The notes beneath the pieces are model-generated. The model was not told the DNA's origin, did no database searches, and saw only the letters and a program-made list of their open reading frames with translations. Below, piece by piece: positions 37,732 to 50,919 of a stretch of 64,000 bases of DNA; the stretch's first letter is position 1, and the number at the start of each line of letters is the position of its first letter. The stretch spans positions 13,035,822 through 13,099,821 of the forward strand of contig NC_058055.1 in assembly GCF_020085105.1 (NCBI RefSeq), read 5' to 3'. Both the position numbers and the translations under genes were made by a program. The stretch comes from Siniperca chuatsi (taxonomy: Eukaryota; Chordata; Actinopteri; Centrarchiformes; Sinipercidae).

Positions 37732-38500
37732 GCCACCTCTACAAACAAATGCACACTGCTGTGGACAATGGAGAGAGGACCTGTATATATTTAGCTGTTC
37801 TGTCGATATTTTAAGTGTGTTTGTTTGTTTTCTTGTACTTCTATCCTTGTGAGAACCGGTTAAATGTTATGTCAGGAGGGTGTACATTTTTGGAAACTTG
37901 GGTCAAGTCCTCACTTCTTTAAGGGGTTAGTTATTAGGTTTAGAGTTAGAATGTGGCGATTCAAAGGTAGGTACACATAGGGATAGAAGTGTGTGTGTGT
38001 CGGTTGATGTTCTGCCTGATAAGAAAACTGATTTGTTCAGACTATGTCTGACACAATACAGTCCAAAGTCTTGAATAAATTATTAAAAGACCAACAGTGT
38101 AAGCCAAATGTTTTGCAATAAATGATGCATAAAATGAAGATGACCACTGACTCAGAAAATATTAATTTTAGGGTTAGAGGTGAGACATTTTATGCCAGTA
38201 TCCATGCAAATAATAAAATTCTTAGGGAAACAGCAGGTAGGTAGCCTGCTAAAACAGAAGGTTTTCTTTGTTTACAAAAAAAAGCAGTATACATACATAT
38301 CATTTAATGTAGAAATCAATTAATCCCATATGTCCATGTTTCAAATTACTGTATGACAAGTTTTGTAGAGAAAGATACATGAGCGTTTGTAACTGTTATT
38401 GTAGAAGAGTAGAGATCTAAGTCACTGTAACGATTGTGCAAACTGTCTACAAAAACATGAATTCCAGGTTACATTACAACTGAAGGAGTCTGATATATGA
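37732..38500. other. Convergent 3' spacer between chek1 and vsig10l2-like
   Basis: About 770 bases between two stop codons on opposite strands. It holds the chek1 3' UTR (AATAAA near 38074 and 38117) and presumably that of the minus-strand gene. The two 3' UTRs may overlap. No other gene is seen. Confidence 0.6.
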
Positions 38501-41500
38501 CTATGAGCCTGTAGCCTTGACGGTGATGGTGACGCTGACAGGCTCATTGTTGTCTTCAGGGGGAGGGGCTTGGCTGGTGGTGGCACTCCGGGGTGAGGTG
38601 GTGAGGGGTGAAGATGCCCGGGGGAGAGCCATGGTTGGATCTGGAAAAGACCAACGTCAAGGTTCAGCATCAGGTAGATCAGCGATAAGATTTTTAAGGT
38701 CTGCTGATAATTGAAACCGACTGCTCATAAAATCTGATGAGCTGACAGGATGACTTCTGGGTTTCTGTGTAGGCTGTCAGCAATTTCTACAAGTGAGATC
38801 CAATATGAAAGTCCCTACACAACAAAGTACATTCCCTTCGGTCAGGTGTTATTTATTGTGTCTGATTAGACTTCCTCTCAGGGCTGTGTGGGCATGTATA
38901 GACAGCGTGGTTGACATCTCCCTCACTGGAACAACTTACGCTGCTACCATCCCTATTGGTAGTTAAAAATCCCCTCCACACTTTTTATGACATACAAAAA
39001 TATTACTGTGATATGGTTTTTCCACCAAAAAGTTTAATTACCTTGTTAAAAATTATTAGAATTACATCTATTCCTCCACCCTCGTTAAGAAATGCAGAAT
39101 CTATTGTGTCCAGTAGTTTCAAACTACTCGAGGATGTCATAAAATCCTGTTCGTATGTACACATTTAAAACTGAAATCTAAGATGAGCACAGAGAAACTT
39201 TCTCCTCTTAAGCAGATCAATGTGAAAACAGCCTTTTAGTGTCAAACTCTGCACATATATCCTTCTGCACAGTTAAGCTCAAACATCCAAGTGAAGTAAC
39301 AATAAGCAAAACACATTTCTGAGTGGAGAGGGACTTTAAGTTTGGTGACCTTTGGTGATAGTATTCCCAGCATAGGTCTGCCCAACTTCAACCTGAGCAG
39401 AGGTCTAATCAACCAGAATTGGAATAACCTGGGTTGGTGTGCAGGGCCTATACTAGGCATCAGCTATTAGTACTTCTCAAAATCCCCAGACTTCACATAA
39501 CACTTCACATCTTGCAAAGAAAACACCAGATGTAAGTTTTTCAGTGAGATAACATTGGTTTATGTTTGTAAGTTAAATAAGAAGGAGACTTTAGCAGGAA
39601 AGCTAATTTGGTTGTTCTCATAGAAACAAATTTCAGTTGGACTTAAAGTTTCACAAAATTAGACCAAATTTATGGACAACAAAAAGTCTTAAATATTGAC
39701 GTCCAAATGAGTGAAGTAACCCTGACGTGTATAGTCCATCTTTAGATTTGCATGAATATGTGTTTGATGTGGGTTCATCTTGCCTGGACTGGATAATCCA
39801 CCAATCTCCTCTATTCCTCCCTCTGACCCGCCTACCACTTCATCCTCTGGGAAGTTGATATTTTCTCTCGACTGGCTGTGTTGCCTGGATAACACACCAA
39901 AAGAAGAAACCACTGTAATGGCATGTCTGTACACAGAATTGGCTGTCAACATCAATACAAACTGCAAATTTTTCATTGCTGGTGTTATATAGACAGTAAT
40001 ACAGATACTCACAAACCAAACAGCATGTCATGTAGTCCTGGAGAAGGAAACACAGAACATTTATGCAACATCACGGTACAATGGCTTTGTTATTTAAGTC
40101 ATTAGGATGTTGGTGCTTGTGTTTGGGACTCACGAGGATTGTTGTTGCGGTTGCGGATTATGAACATGAGCAGCAACCCCGTGCTGATGGTTGCAAAGAG
40201 CATCCCGCCTATAGCTGCTCCAATCACAGCAGGGTACACATTGTAGCGTGGTTCCGCTGCAACACATCACAGTTACACATTGCAAAATAGTACACCTCTG
40301 ACAAAACACAGACAGTTGCTGCACTTAATAAGTGTCTCATTGTTTTTCATCATGTTTCGCCTCCCACTAGTGGTTCTCAACCCATGTCAGCATTGTTACT
40401 GTACCGTGAAATGAACCAAAGTCATGATTGTTGGAAAATGTTAGCTTCACTGTAAACAATTACTAAAGAATTAAAAAACCAAAACATTTGTTTGTAAGTT
40501 TGGTAGACAAAATAATTATGTTAAAGCAAAACTGTGTAACTTTTGAAAGAGGAAATAACACATTCTTCCTCTTACAAATAAAAAGTTGAATTCATAAGCA
40601 CACCCTTGCTCAGTTCGGTACACTCAGTGGTTTTTCTGCTGCAGTCTTACTTGGTCTGGGGTGACCAGTAGCTTATGGTGGCTAATGTTAGCAAACTTGA
40701 TGTAGATATTGCTGTTTAACTGACATTACTGAGTCAGGTCGCTGACTGATTTTTTAGTCAAGCAAGATGATTTTTCTTTACTTGTGGTATTGCTACACTT
40801 TGTTTTAGCATTTAGCATTATGCTCTAATTGTCACATCTGGCCACCGTGGCCATTGTTCAGCAAAAGTTACATAAGCTCACTTTGAAGTAAACTGTGTTG
40901 AACTGAGCGTAGGTGTGGATTGAACTGATGCATTGACATTACAGGGGTTGAAAACCACTGGCCTTTCCTACCCTGACACCTGACCTACAAGCCTTTCTAG
41001 ACCCTAAACAATCACCTGGCTTGGTTAGAGCAGTCAAATCCTACTATACATGGTACAATTAACATGAATAATTTACAAGAAGAAGCACACAGGGCCAGTT
41101 AGAGGAAAGGTAAGGAGCAGGGCAGGGAAGGAGGTAAAGAGGAAGTGAGTGGAAGGTGTGTGTAATTGTTTGTATGTGTTTTTAGTTTGTGTATGAGTCT
41201 TTCACCTAAGTGGATAACAAAAAAGAAAAACAAAAATGTTAGACTGTCATCGATAACAGCAATCACAGCAAGACACCAGCATCAACAGTGTTTGAATAAT
41301 CACCTAACTCACCAGTCACCTTTTTGAAATGTCACATTATTTGTTTCTCCTGCCTTTGCATCTGTTTGTCAAGACATCCCTCACTCAAGACCCTGTCTTT
41401 GCTCAGTTCTCTGCCAAAAGTCTTGTATCTGACCACACTTTCTTTACTCTGTTCACTTACTATACCTGGAGTCTTAGCTGCAGATGGGTGTCCAATGGTG

Positions 41501-44500
41501 CGGTGGTTGACAGGTGTGATGCGGAACTGGTAGGTAACGGTCGGTGTCAGTCTCCCTACTGTATGACTCCTGACATCTGGGTCCTGGATGATGTTAGGGT
41601 ACCAGACTGGTGGACCGACCCTCTCCTCCGTCTCCTCTTTTGAATCATTGCTGCTGCCTCTCCTTTCTGGTCGCTCTGACACCCACATGTGCTCCAGGAT
41701 GAAACCTGTCCAACCTCCACCTTCTTCGTTCTCTACCTTCCATTCCAGCTCCACCGCGTTACGCTGTCGGCTGTTGTACATCACATTGACTAGGGTTGCA
41801 TTGGGTGGCATGGGGTGCCCTGATAAAGAGACAAAACACAACCGATATATGCACTTCGGTCAGTCAGTTGGTCCATCACTTTGGTCCAGACTGAAATATC
41901 TCAACAACTATTAGGCGGATTGCCATGAAATGTGATTCAGGTGATTCTCTGATAAAAGTTTTGACCTGTTTTCAAGTTTTCAGTCTAGCATCAGGTCAAA
42001 ACTTTATTTGTCCAATACTTTATTTTATCACCAGCTATCTGCAAAACTAATGACAGTTGTGGTTTTACGGGTGGTAATGTGTCATACAATTTCTTGTTTG
42101 AGCGCAGTGACTTTGTGGAGTCTCCGCTTGTTGAATGGCAAAACATAAGGAAGTCACTGCTCCCGACCAATAGTCTATGTGTACCCCCGTAAAAAACCAA
42201 AACTTTACGTTTTTACATTTTAGTTTTGTACGCTAGACTTGCTGTTCTCCCTGGTTCCCAGTATTTGTGCTAAGCTAAGCTAACTGTCTTCTGGCTGTAG
42301 TTTCATATTTCCCGTACAGACATACAGAGTAGTATCAATCTCCTCATCTAACTCTGCAAGAAAGCTATTAAGTGCATTTCCCATTAAGTGCATGTCAAAC
42401 TCTGGCAGGAAGACAACATATATAGGAAAAAAATAAAACAATTTCTTACTCTTGACCACTAAAGTGACATTGATTTCAGTTCCTCCCACTGCGTTGGAAG
42501 AGGAGCACCTATACTCGCCGCTGTCTTGAGTCTCATGCGTGTCTCTCACAGTCAGATTGGCCCATGCAGATGTTCGCAGCACTGTGTACTTCGAGGTTCC
42601 TTGGACGTCCACACCCTGATTGTTAAACCAGGTGATTTCACTGACGGGAAGGTAGTTGGCTTTCAGGTTGCAGGTGAGCTGGACATCACTCCCCTCGTAT
42701 ACAGACACAACTCTGCGCTGCGTCAGCAATACAGGAGCCTCTATAGGTGACAATGTATATATTCATTCAATAAAAACTCATATCTGCTATTTGTAGTAAG
42801 GTGTGTCTGACAATGTACACTGACCCAATGTGAGCGTGCAGGTCTTGGTTTGGACCAGAAGCGGATGCTTAGCATGGCAGGTGTAGGGTTTCCCGCTGCG
42901 GGTGGTGCCATAGCGAAGGATCAGGATGTTGGAGTTTTCTTCCCCTCCTTTGCCATGGCCACCTGGGCCCTCCCACCACACCAAGGCTTTCGGGGCCCCT
43001 CCATCCCAGGAGCAGGACAGCATCAGATACTGTTGATTGTTAGTTACATAGGCAGAACACACTGGTTCTGCAGGGGGAACATCTGGTGGAGGAGAAGATG
43101 TGTAAGCGAGATGTGACAGGTTTGGAGAACAGTGAGCATACATACTTTCTGTTTCAGTTTCTTACATGTGCGTGTGCTGCACTCTGTTGATTGTTTGAGT
43201 GCCAGGTGGGAGCCCGTGCATGTAAACAAGCTGTTGTTGGTAGTCAGGCCTTCAGACTGCAGCAAGATGGCAGTGTTGATCAGTGGATTTGTTTGTTGCC
43301 CTGTGTCAGCCTCCTCTTGTTCCAGTCGTTTCAGGTCTCCAGTCCAGTGGAGGGAGGGGGAGGGGAATCCACCAGGCCAGGAGCAGAGCAGTCTCAGAGA
43401 GGTGTGATTCAGAGCTGGCTCTATTGAACAGGAGGGGGAGCCATCAGGTGGGTCTGTGGGGATAAGATACAGCGTAACGAGGCAGTGATGTGTAAAGTGG
43501 GGGTTACATGAGGTTACAGGGCCAGAGAAAGTGCCTGTGGGGCTATAGTATTCAGGATGTTGGGTATGAATCATCTTACCAAATTTATAGAAGAAAAAAT
43601 ATGCTTTTCATTAGATGTCTTCTGTCTTTTCACTTGCAGCCTTTGCTTGTGATATAGCTGGGTAACAGATGAATGTCAAGTCAGTAAAACAAAGCCTGTC
43701 TTTTGTAATGTGAAAAATGTGTATAAAAAGGAATGCTCTCTATCTCTCTTGGGCGATGATGTATCAGACACATGATCTGAGTGACTAGCAGAAATGCAGA
43801 AACTCAGCAAAACCAAACAGGAGAGCAGAATGACAAGCACCGGCTTTCTAGCCACCCAACACTTGCCATGGCTGTGACATCACAGCGAGGTACCTGCCAG
43901 AGAGTCCCATCAACTTCCCAGATGGCCCGAACAGGAGAATAGGTCTGCAGCGCTTCCACACTCTGCTGTGTGCGTGTGTGTGTGTGTGTGTTGGCGTGTA
44001 AGTGAGTGCATGTGCATTTGCAAACTTTTGGGTCTGTTTTGAAGTCTTAGTGAGTATACGGAGCTTGAAATATGAGAGGTGATGTACTGAATGGAGTAAG
44101 AATGTTTAAAACAGAAGAAGCGAAGGAGGTTTCTGCGCAACACTGAAAACAGGTTTAATTGGAAGTGAAATGATCAGGGAATTGTATTTAAGTAGGAGAT
44201 TCAGTGTTAATAAAGATGAAAATCAAAGGTGATTAAGATCCTGGATTTGTGTTCGCTTAGTCTTGTACTATAAATGTCATATCTGAATCTCAGTCTTTGC
44301 CATTTACAGCACCAAGACAGAAGAACACAGGTAGAGTAGAGGTTCACAGAGGAATAGGAGAACTGATGGCATGGTCCGAGTTCGAAGATCACACTCACAG
44401 TAGACAGTCAGGCTGATTGTTTTTTTGGAGCGGGTGTTGAGGTAGGTATTCTGTGCCAAGCAGGCGTAGTCGCCAGTGTGCATGCGGAGGATCTTGGTGA

Positions 44501-47500
44501 TGGTGAGCTGCGGCCCGGTGTAGACCTGGGAGTTGTTGTAGAACCAGACGTACTGACTGGCCGGGTTGGACTGGGCTTGACACAGTAAAGAAACAGTCTC
44601 TCTCTCCAGAGCTGAGTATCCCCGCTCTGTCAGACTGTACGGAGTCACGTCTATCTGAGGAATGTCCGGGCCAACTGAGGAGAAAAGACATGAATACGCT
44701 CTAGATGTGAAGGACACGGACATGTTACGTACACAGCTGAGCAACCTCATGTTAGTCTGTTAAGAACAAAAATTTTAAGTAAGACACCTCCTGCAATATC
44801 ATTAGCGCCCCCCCATCAATTGAATCCTTCTCCAAAAACAGACTGCAAAAAGATGGAACTTTATCTCAGACCAAATCCAATACTATTAACCAAGACAAAA
44901 TAATTTGGCCACTTAGGGCAGTGGAAATAAGTTGTGAGAACAGCATTGATGAATCGTCACCTTTTATGGTGATGTGGTGAACTTGTTAGCAAACAGTCGC
45001 TTATTTACACAGCAGTTACGGAGCAACATTATCATTCATTTGGAGTCGTGTTTCTGGTCACCAGATGAAGTCTAATATTGACTCTCTTTTAGCTCTGTTT
45101 TTGGTCTCCACCAACTCCTAAGAGAAATATTTGGCCCTTTAGCTGCTAAACCCTCCACTCTGTTCACCAGCTAGTCGCTAACGGTGTCTGTCTGCTGTTT
45201 GTTGGTAAGCAAGTAGTGCTGCCTTAAAGGGCTCTAAATTAAAAATAAGATTCTAGTGAAGAAATATGGAGTTCTTTATACGTCTTGGAGTAAAAGCAGT
45301 CACATTTAAATATACTGAGTCTAAAAATACTGGAATCAGCCTACAAAATATCCACTGTATGTAAGTTTTTAATTGTATAATCTAAACAGTCATGACCTCA
45401 GTGTCCTCAATGGTAGCTATGCCACTGTCTCAAATTCAAGTATTAACATATACAGTAAAAACAGGTTTTGGAAATACAAGCCAAAGCAGAAACAATACAA
45501 CAATGTTTTTCAAATGCCAAGAGAACAGAAGAGGAAGGAAGGAAGGAATTTAAATAAATGGAAATTTGAACTATAGAGTTGTCCACAAAAGCAGACCTAT
45601 GACTAAAACATGAAACAGTGTGAGTAATGATTTGTCAAACTCGTCATTCAAGACATGTTACATGGTGACATTTTCTCTGAGTGTGACAAATGCTGAAGAT
45701 GCATGTCCTCGCAATTTATTGCACACACATCAAAGGCCAAAGAAAAGAAAGATCCACATTAGATGGGAAACACGTCAAAGCATAAAAAGTCATGCATGGT
45801 CATCTCCAATTCCTGCTTTTTGAGGATTATAACCATAAACTGTTGCCATGGTTTTAAGGGAGGCATTTGAGGGATTATATTTTGAAATTTGACAAAATCT
45901 GATGAAAAAATATGCACTAAAAATATGCATCTATTAATCTATCTATTGTTATTTATGAATACCGGCAGTGTCTTAGAAAAAGTTTTGCCTTGTACAAAAA
46001 AATATTTGAACTCGTTTGAAAACCCAAATGCTATTCCAAACCCCAAACAATACTCACAGATGATGTTTAGCCATAACCGGTTAGAGCTCTCGCTGTTGAC
46101 AGGGTTGGTGGCCACACAGTGATACCAGCCGGTGTGGTTGCGGTTGATGTCGGTCACGTTGATAACGCTGGTGTTGCCCTGTGCAAAGGCTGAGATGTTG
46201 CCGCTGCGGGTTTCATGCTGCCACACGTACTGGATCGGTCCGGTCCCATTGTCCAGATTGCAGCGCATCCACATTGTAGATCCTTCCACTGGAGATGCAT
46301 CACTCATCAGGAGGTACGGTTTACTGACGGGAACTGTATTCAAGACAAAGTCACACATTTAGGTTGCTTACTGTCTCTAAAGCAGATGAAAACATTGGTC
46401 AGAAAATATATGTATCCAGACATGTCATATTCACCTGTAGCCTGCAAAGGTATGGACAACTCAAGCTGAGAGTGGGCCCAAAAGTGTTTGTCCAAGACTA
46501 TTTCTCACTTTGATTTAATTTTGCTCTGGTTTTGACACAGGTTTGTAGTTGTGAAATTCAAAATGGCTGACAAATACAAATTTGTAATTACACAGGGATG
46601 CTGTTTTGTGTAGACAAACTGGAATTAGCATCAATAAAATTAAGCAAGTTTTTCATTCTCTGCAGACTAAACCAAGTTGGTCATCTAGCCATGTTGTTTT
46701 ATAGTTAGTATCATAACTTTGTTTTGAACAGATTAAGCAAACAAGATATAACGTTTTAATTAGAGAGTTTAGAGGTGCTGGTTGTCATATTTTTTTCATC
46801 TTTGGACAGAGCCAGCGTAGCTGTTTCTTTTAATGCTAAGCTAACTGTCTCCTGGCTGTAGCTTCATATTTAGCATACAGATTTGAGAGTGCTATCGATC
46901 TTCTCATCTAAATCTCGGCAAGAAAGTGCATAAGAGTATTTCCAAAATGTTGAACTATTCCATTGAGTAAATATGGATTGGTGTTGGCCTCATCTAGTAT
47001 CAGTTGAGCTGTCGATGTGTGTTTGAGTAGTTTTTAGATACGTGCACTTGCCCCCGCCTGAAGAAGGTAAGTGTTTCAGAGTGCAAGGAATTCTTACCTC
47101 GGACAGTGAGGTGCACGTAGTAGTAGTAGACTCTGGGCATCTGTGTTATGTCATAGAAGGCCTGGCAGGTGAACAGGCCTTGTGCAGCCAGAGACAGTTT
47201 GTCGATGCTCACAGCTGTACTTTTTGAAATGACCGTCAGCTGTCCAAGGGTCTCGGCCAGGTTCTGGACCATTGGTCCATGCCCCAAATCATACACCACA
47301 GCTTTTAAAGCTTCAGTACCGGGCTTAGTGAAGCTCCATATGTATATGTCAGGTACGGTGGTACCGCACTCCAGGATCACCGCTTTGCCCACCACCCCAT
47401 ACACACTGATGTCCTGGTACACCACCTCTTTGTTTTCATTGATCTCCACCGCTGGAGGAGGGAGAGGACACACAGACATGCACGCAAACTTTAGTGGGTG

Positions 47501-48548
47501 GGTGTGTGTGTGAAGGAAAAGGAGATGTGGTGTTGTGTGCCCTGCCAGTGTTCAGTTACAGGACTGATTACACTGTAAGTTTCAGACACACTGTAATAGT
47601 TTAATATGAGAGATTCCAAAACAGATAACTGGATTAGTCAAATTATATTTCCAGCCATATTAAATTTATCATCCATCTCCTTAGCTATTCTCTTTCTCTG
47701 TTACCTTCTCACAGACCTTATGGTCAGCAGTTATTTCAATATTAGTATAAATATTTTCCAAAAAGGTGTGCATGTAAAATAATTAACTTGACTTTCAGTG
47801 CAAGTAACTGTTTTCCACTGTTACGCATTACAACAGACAGAACTCCTCACATATGAAATTTCTAAAGCTCTTTTTTTTTCAGTTTCTATTTACAATTTGC
47901 TTAGAATTAGAGTCCGACCAATAAATTGGCCAGGCCAATATATCCATCGATACTAGCTCATCCCAGATATATTGCTATCAATGTGTGTTGGCCAGTAAGT
48001 GACAAGAAATTGCAGTACAGAAATGCCAAAGATATGTTTGAGGAAATTTAGAAACAGTGTCGCCACTAAATCATTTTTCCACCATAGAACCATAGAAGTT
48101 GAAAAAGATTTCAACTAAAAAATGTCCCACTCGGTAAATATCATGGTCACAAATTTAAGTGATCCTTATCAAACATTTTTTTCTTATGTTACATGTTTTT
48201 ATATACATATATTTTAAAAAATTGGCTAATGTATTGTTATAAAACTACAATATCAAATATTAATATCAGCCTCCAATATCAAGTATCTGTTGTGCTATAC
48301 TTCAAATCTCAAATGTATACAACAGATTCTACTTAAAGAATTTCTGCCTAGCCTTGTTAGCAGTTAATTTGTCTTAATATATTCATCCACCATTAAAATA
48401 ATGTGGTATAGAAAACCACTTTTTAACTGCAACTCAAATAAGTGTAAATTAATCCAAAGACATTGAAAAAACCCTTACCATATGTTGTAAAGGTGACCCG
48501 GCTGGTAGGTAAAAACAGAAAAGCCAGCCCTAGCAGTTGGGCCACCAT
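38501..48548 (-). CDS. vsig10l2: VSIG10L2-like Ig/fibronectin-III membrane protein
   Basis: Single-pass type I surface protein, probably adhesive; its function is not established. Twelve minus-strand exons: 48479-48548, 47098-47451, 46058-46333, 44399-44674, 43166-43453, 42825-43082, 42450-42740, 41466-41819, 40134-40256, 40013-40037, 39784-39884, 38501-38640. The total is 2556 nt (851 aa plus stop). The start gives a signal peptide (MVAQLLGLAFLFLPTSRV). Six Ig domains follow, nearly one per exon (about 24-142, 142-234, 234-326, 326-422, 422-508, 508-605), with C...W...D-x-G-x-Y-x-C patterns (HTGWYHC, HTGDYACL, DSGEYRC). An FN3 domain lies at about 605-723 (TVTYQFRITPVN), and a TM segment at about 732-755 (VIGAAIGGMLFATI...LLMFII). 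The cytoplasmic tail is short and ends EPVSVTITVKATGS. Almost all domain exons are phase 1-1. The name rests on domain order and synteny with CHEK1; VSIG10L is the main alternative. Confidence 0.75.
38641..39783. other. Last intron of the vsig10l2-like gene
   Basis: It begins (minus strand) with a GC donor at 39782-39783 and ends with the acceptor at 38641-38642. Nothing recognisable lies inside it. Confidence 0.5.
42050..42370. mobile_element. Foldback MITE family A, copy 3
   Basis: It carries the TTGTGGTTTTACGGG block, GTGCTAAGCTAAGCTAAC, GGCTGTAGTTTCATATT, CCGTACAGACAT and CTCATCTAACTCTGCAAGAA, the family arm motifs. It lies in the intron between the FN3 exon and the last Ig exon of the vsig10l2-like gene, running into 3' intron sequence of exon 42450-42740. 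Confidence 0.65.
46720..46945. mobile_element. Foldback MITE family A, copy 4
   Basis: It contains AAGCAAACAAGATATAACG, GAGGTGCTGG, ATGCTAAGCTAACTGTCTCC and GGCTGTAGCTTCATATTTAG, matching the right half of the family. It is intronic in the vsig10l2-like gene. Confidence 0.65.
47915..48300. repeat. Dispersed repeat, copy 2 (related to 8826)
   Basis: It has the shared GACCAATAAATTGGCCAGGC start, a GAAATTGCAGTACAGAAATG block and a TTTAGAAACAGTGT block, in first-intron sequence of the vsig10l2-like gene. Confidence 0.65.
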
Positions 48549-48885
48549 GGTATCATGATGATCCTGAGTCCAACAAACTCTTTACTCCAAAAAATGTAGT
48601 AGAAATGATCACAAGGTAAAGCTTTTGGACCACAAAAACTTATCGATTTCCCTCTTTTCCTCTCTCCGATCCAGAAGTTTCTTGGAGAATCCAGTTGCAG
48701 GCACTGCCTTCATTAGACTGAGAGTAGGAAGGGATGGAGGGTCACTAAACTGATTTGGGCTCAATTATTCATGTGTTTTTCCTTTCTCTCTATCCCTCTT
48801 TTTTTTTCTCCTGCGGGGTTAGAATAACACAGCGATACTGAGCTCATCTATTATAGAAGACAGATGCATGGGTGGACAGGTTAGC

Positions 48886-48887
<2 letters not shown>

Positions 48888-48947
<60 letters not shown>
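48888..48947. repeat. (CA)n microsatellite
   Basis: About 30 AC units, roughly 340 bases upstream of the vsig10l2-like start codon. Confidence 0.95.
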
Positions 48948-48949
<2 letters not shown>

Positions 48950-50873
48950 GCACATTAACTAATAGCTGACATCCAGGGTCTTAACATGAACATTCCTCCA
49001 CACAGTCCCTTCATGTCAATCTGCACTTAAATTCAGCAGTTGACACTGAAAATAATGTAGATGAGAATCTCACAGAGGTTTTGCTTTAATCAAAGTCTTT
49101 TTTTAATGTTCATGGTGTGCAAATTTTTTCATTTTTACCCCGTTCAAACTGTGGTGCTGTGTGGCAAAAGTAGGAATGCTGATGAATGCCTCATGCAGAG
49201 AGAAACATCATCAAAATTTCAGCCAGCCTCACAGTGGATGCGCACAAAAAAGAGGAATGAAAAACAGGGAATTAAAAAGGGTTCATATCTTCTTAGATTT
49301 TGTTTGCCCTTTGTTTGTTACAGTACAAGCCTGAGGACAAAATGATCTTATAGGCAACACAAACAACAAACATTTGAAATCGATTTAGGAGTCAATGAGC
49401 TAGCAAAAACAATCATCAGACTATCAGTAAGATCAGACTATATTCCCCTCTGTTTCTAGTCATCTTGGGCGAGTTGTAAAATTAAAGCCTTGAGATTTTG
49501 ATTTCAGAGGTCACATGAGGACCAGAAAGCAGAGTAAACTCTACTGATGGGATTAGGATTAAAATAGATTTAGAAATCAGGCATTTTGCAGCGATGGTCT
49601 GAGTTTCCTCACAACATGATGTGACCTTGACAATCTGCAGGCCACCATTTAAAGATGTAAAGCCGCAGTGTCCAGTTAATGAGGTGCTGATCCTTCACAT
49701 ATTCAGTGTTTTTAATGTGAGTTTATGTGTTTATGAAAGAGAAAGAGAGGAACTGTCAAGTGGAACAATGAGTATGTAATGTGAGACGTGTGTCATAAAT
49801 GAATGCAGGACAGAGGTCAGTTTTCCTTACTTGGCAGAGACGAGGACGGAAATGCAGCAGAACATCAACAGACACTGAGGGAGCCACAAGAACAGTTTAG
49901 TTTATCAGCCATATAATTATTAAAATAACACAGCTATCAAGTGAAATTACATAAAGAAAAATATAATGATAGGTTGAAACAGGAAGATGTAGTCAAAAAT
50001 ATTTCTCTTCAGTGGTTTATCACACTGAGATGCATTGTGAAGTCCTTTTAACCATAACATGCTTTGTTAGAACCAATACTTTACATAGACATGAATGTAC
50101 CTTATTTTATAGGAATGTCACTTTTTCTTAACACTTTCCACTTTCTTCTCTTTGTATTTTAAACAGCTGAAAGTGAAGACAGACTTTAAAAGTAGAAATA
50201 TATATACTGTATACTTTAAAATGGAACACCAGAAAATTTGAGCGGACATAAAATGCGTTTCCTTCATGACACATGCACATTATAAATCATTATGACTCTA
50301 AGTTTCCTTCCTGGAAAGCAGGACTATGTGAGTAAAGTGCTGTGTTTCAGTCTCTGAACGTCAGGTGGTGAGTCTCTTCTGAGCCTCAAGTAAAATGACA
50401 CCATTTGGAGTTTTCTTGGCCATATTATCAGAAATGCATTTATATACCGTTTGGTGGAGAGCACTATAACAATTCTGGTTGGTTTCATGCAAAAACAGGC
50501 AGGCAGTTTGTGAAAGCAAGACATTAGGAAAAAAGAGCAGAGGCAGCACCAGCTGTTTTTTGATGATCCGATATTCTCTAAGACTTTGACTATAAAGCTC
50601 AGATGCAGTTGAAAAGAAAAGGATGTGAAAAAAGGAAAGTCAGGCGTGCTGAGCTGGACACTGAAACTAAAGCTGAATATCAAGGCTGGATATGAGTTTG
50701 CATCAGCACAAAGAAGGCAGCTTTAGAGACAAAGGGCAGCCTGGGACTCTGACGACAGACACTGTAAATGATACCAGCATGTATGAAAGATATTGTAGAT
50801 TTATTCTGTGGATTACCTTATTTTTTCTCATGTTTTTTGAGATAATTTGTGTAATTTAAATAATGGTAACTAC

Positions 50874-50885
50874 ATATATATATAT

Positions 50886-50918
<33 letters not shown>
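50874..50918. repeat. (TA)n(GATA)n microsatellite
   Basis: A short TA run is followed by about eight TAGA units. Confidence 0.9.

Positions 50919-50919
<1 letters not shown>

Noticed and set aside
41329-41914. Plus-strand frames of 104 and 108 codons opposite the FN3 exon
   Set aside because: They are antisense shadows of the minus-strand FN3 exon, which has clear domain signatures.
50324-50683. 119-codon minus-strand frame upstream of the nectin stop
   Set aside because: Phe/Ser-rich composition from AT-rich plus-strand purine runs, with no domain or splice context.
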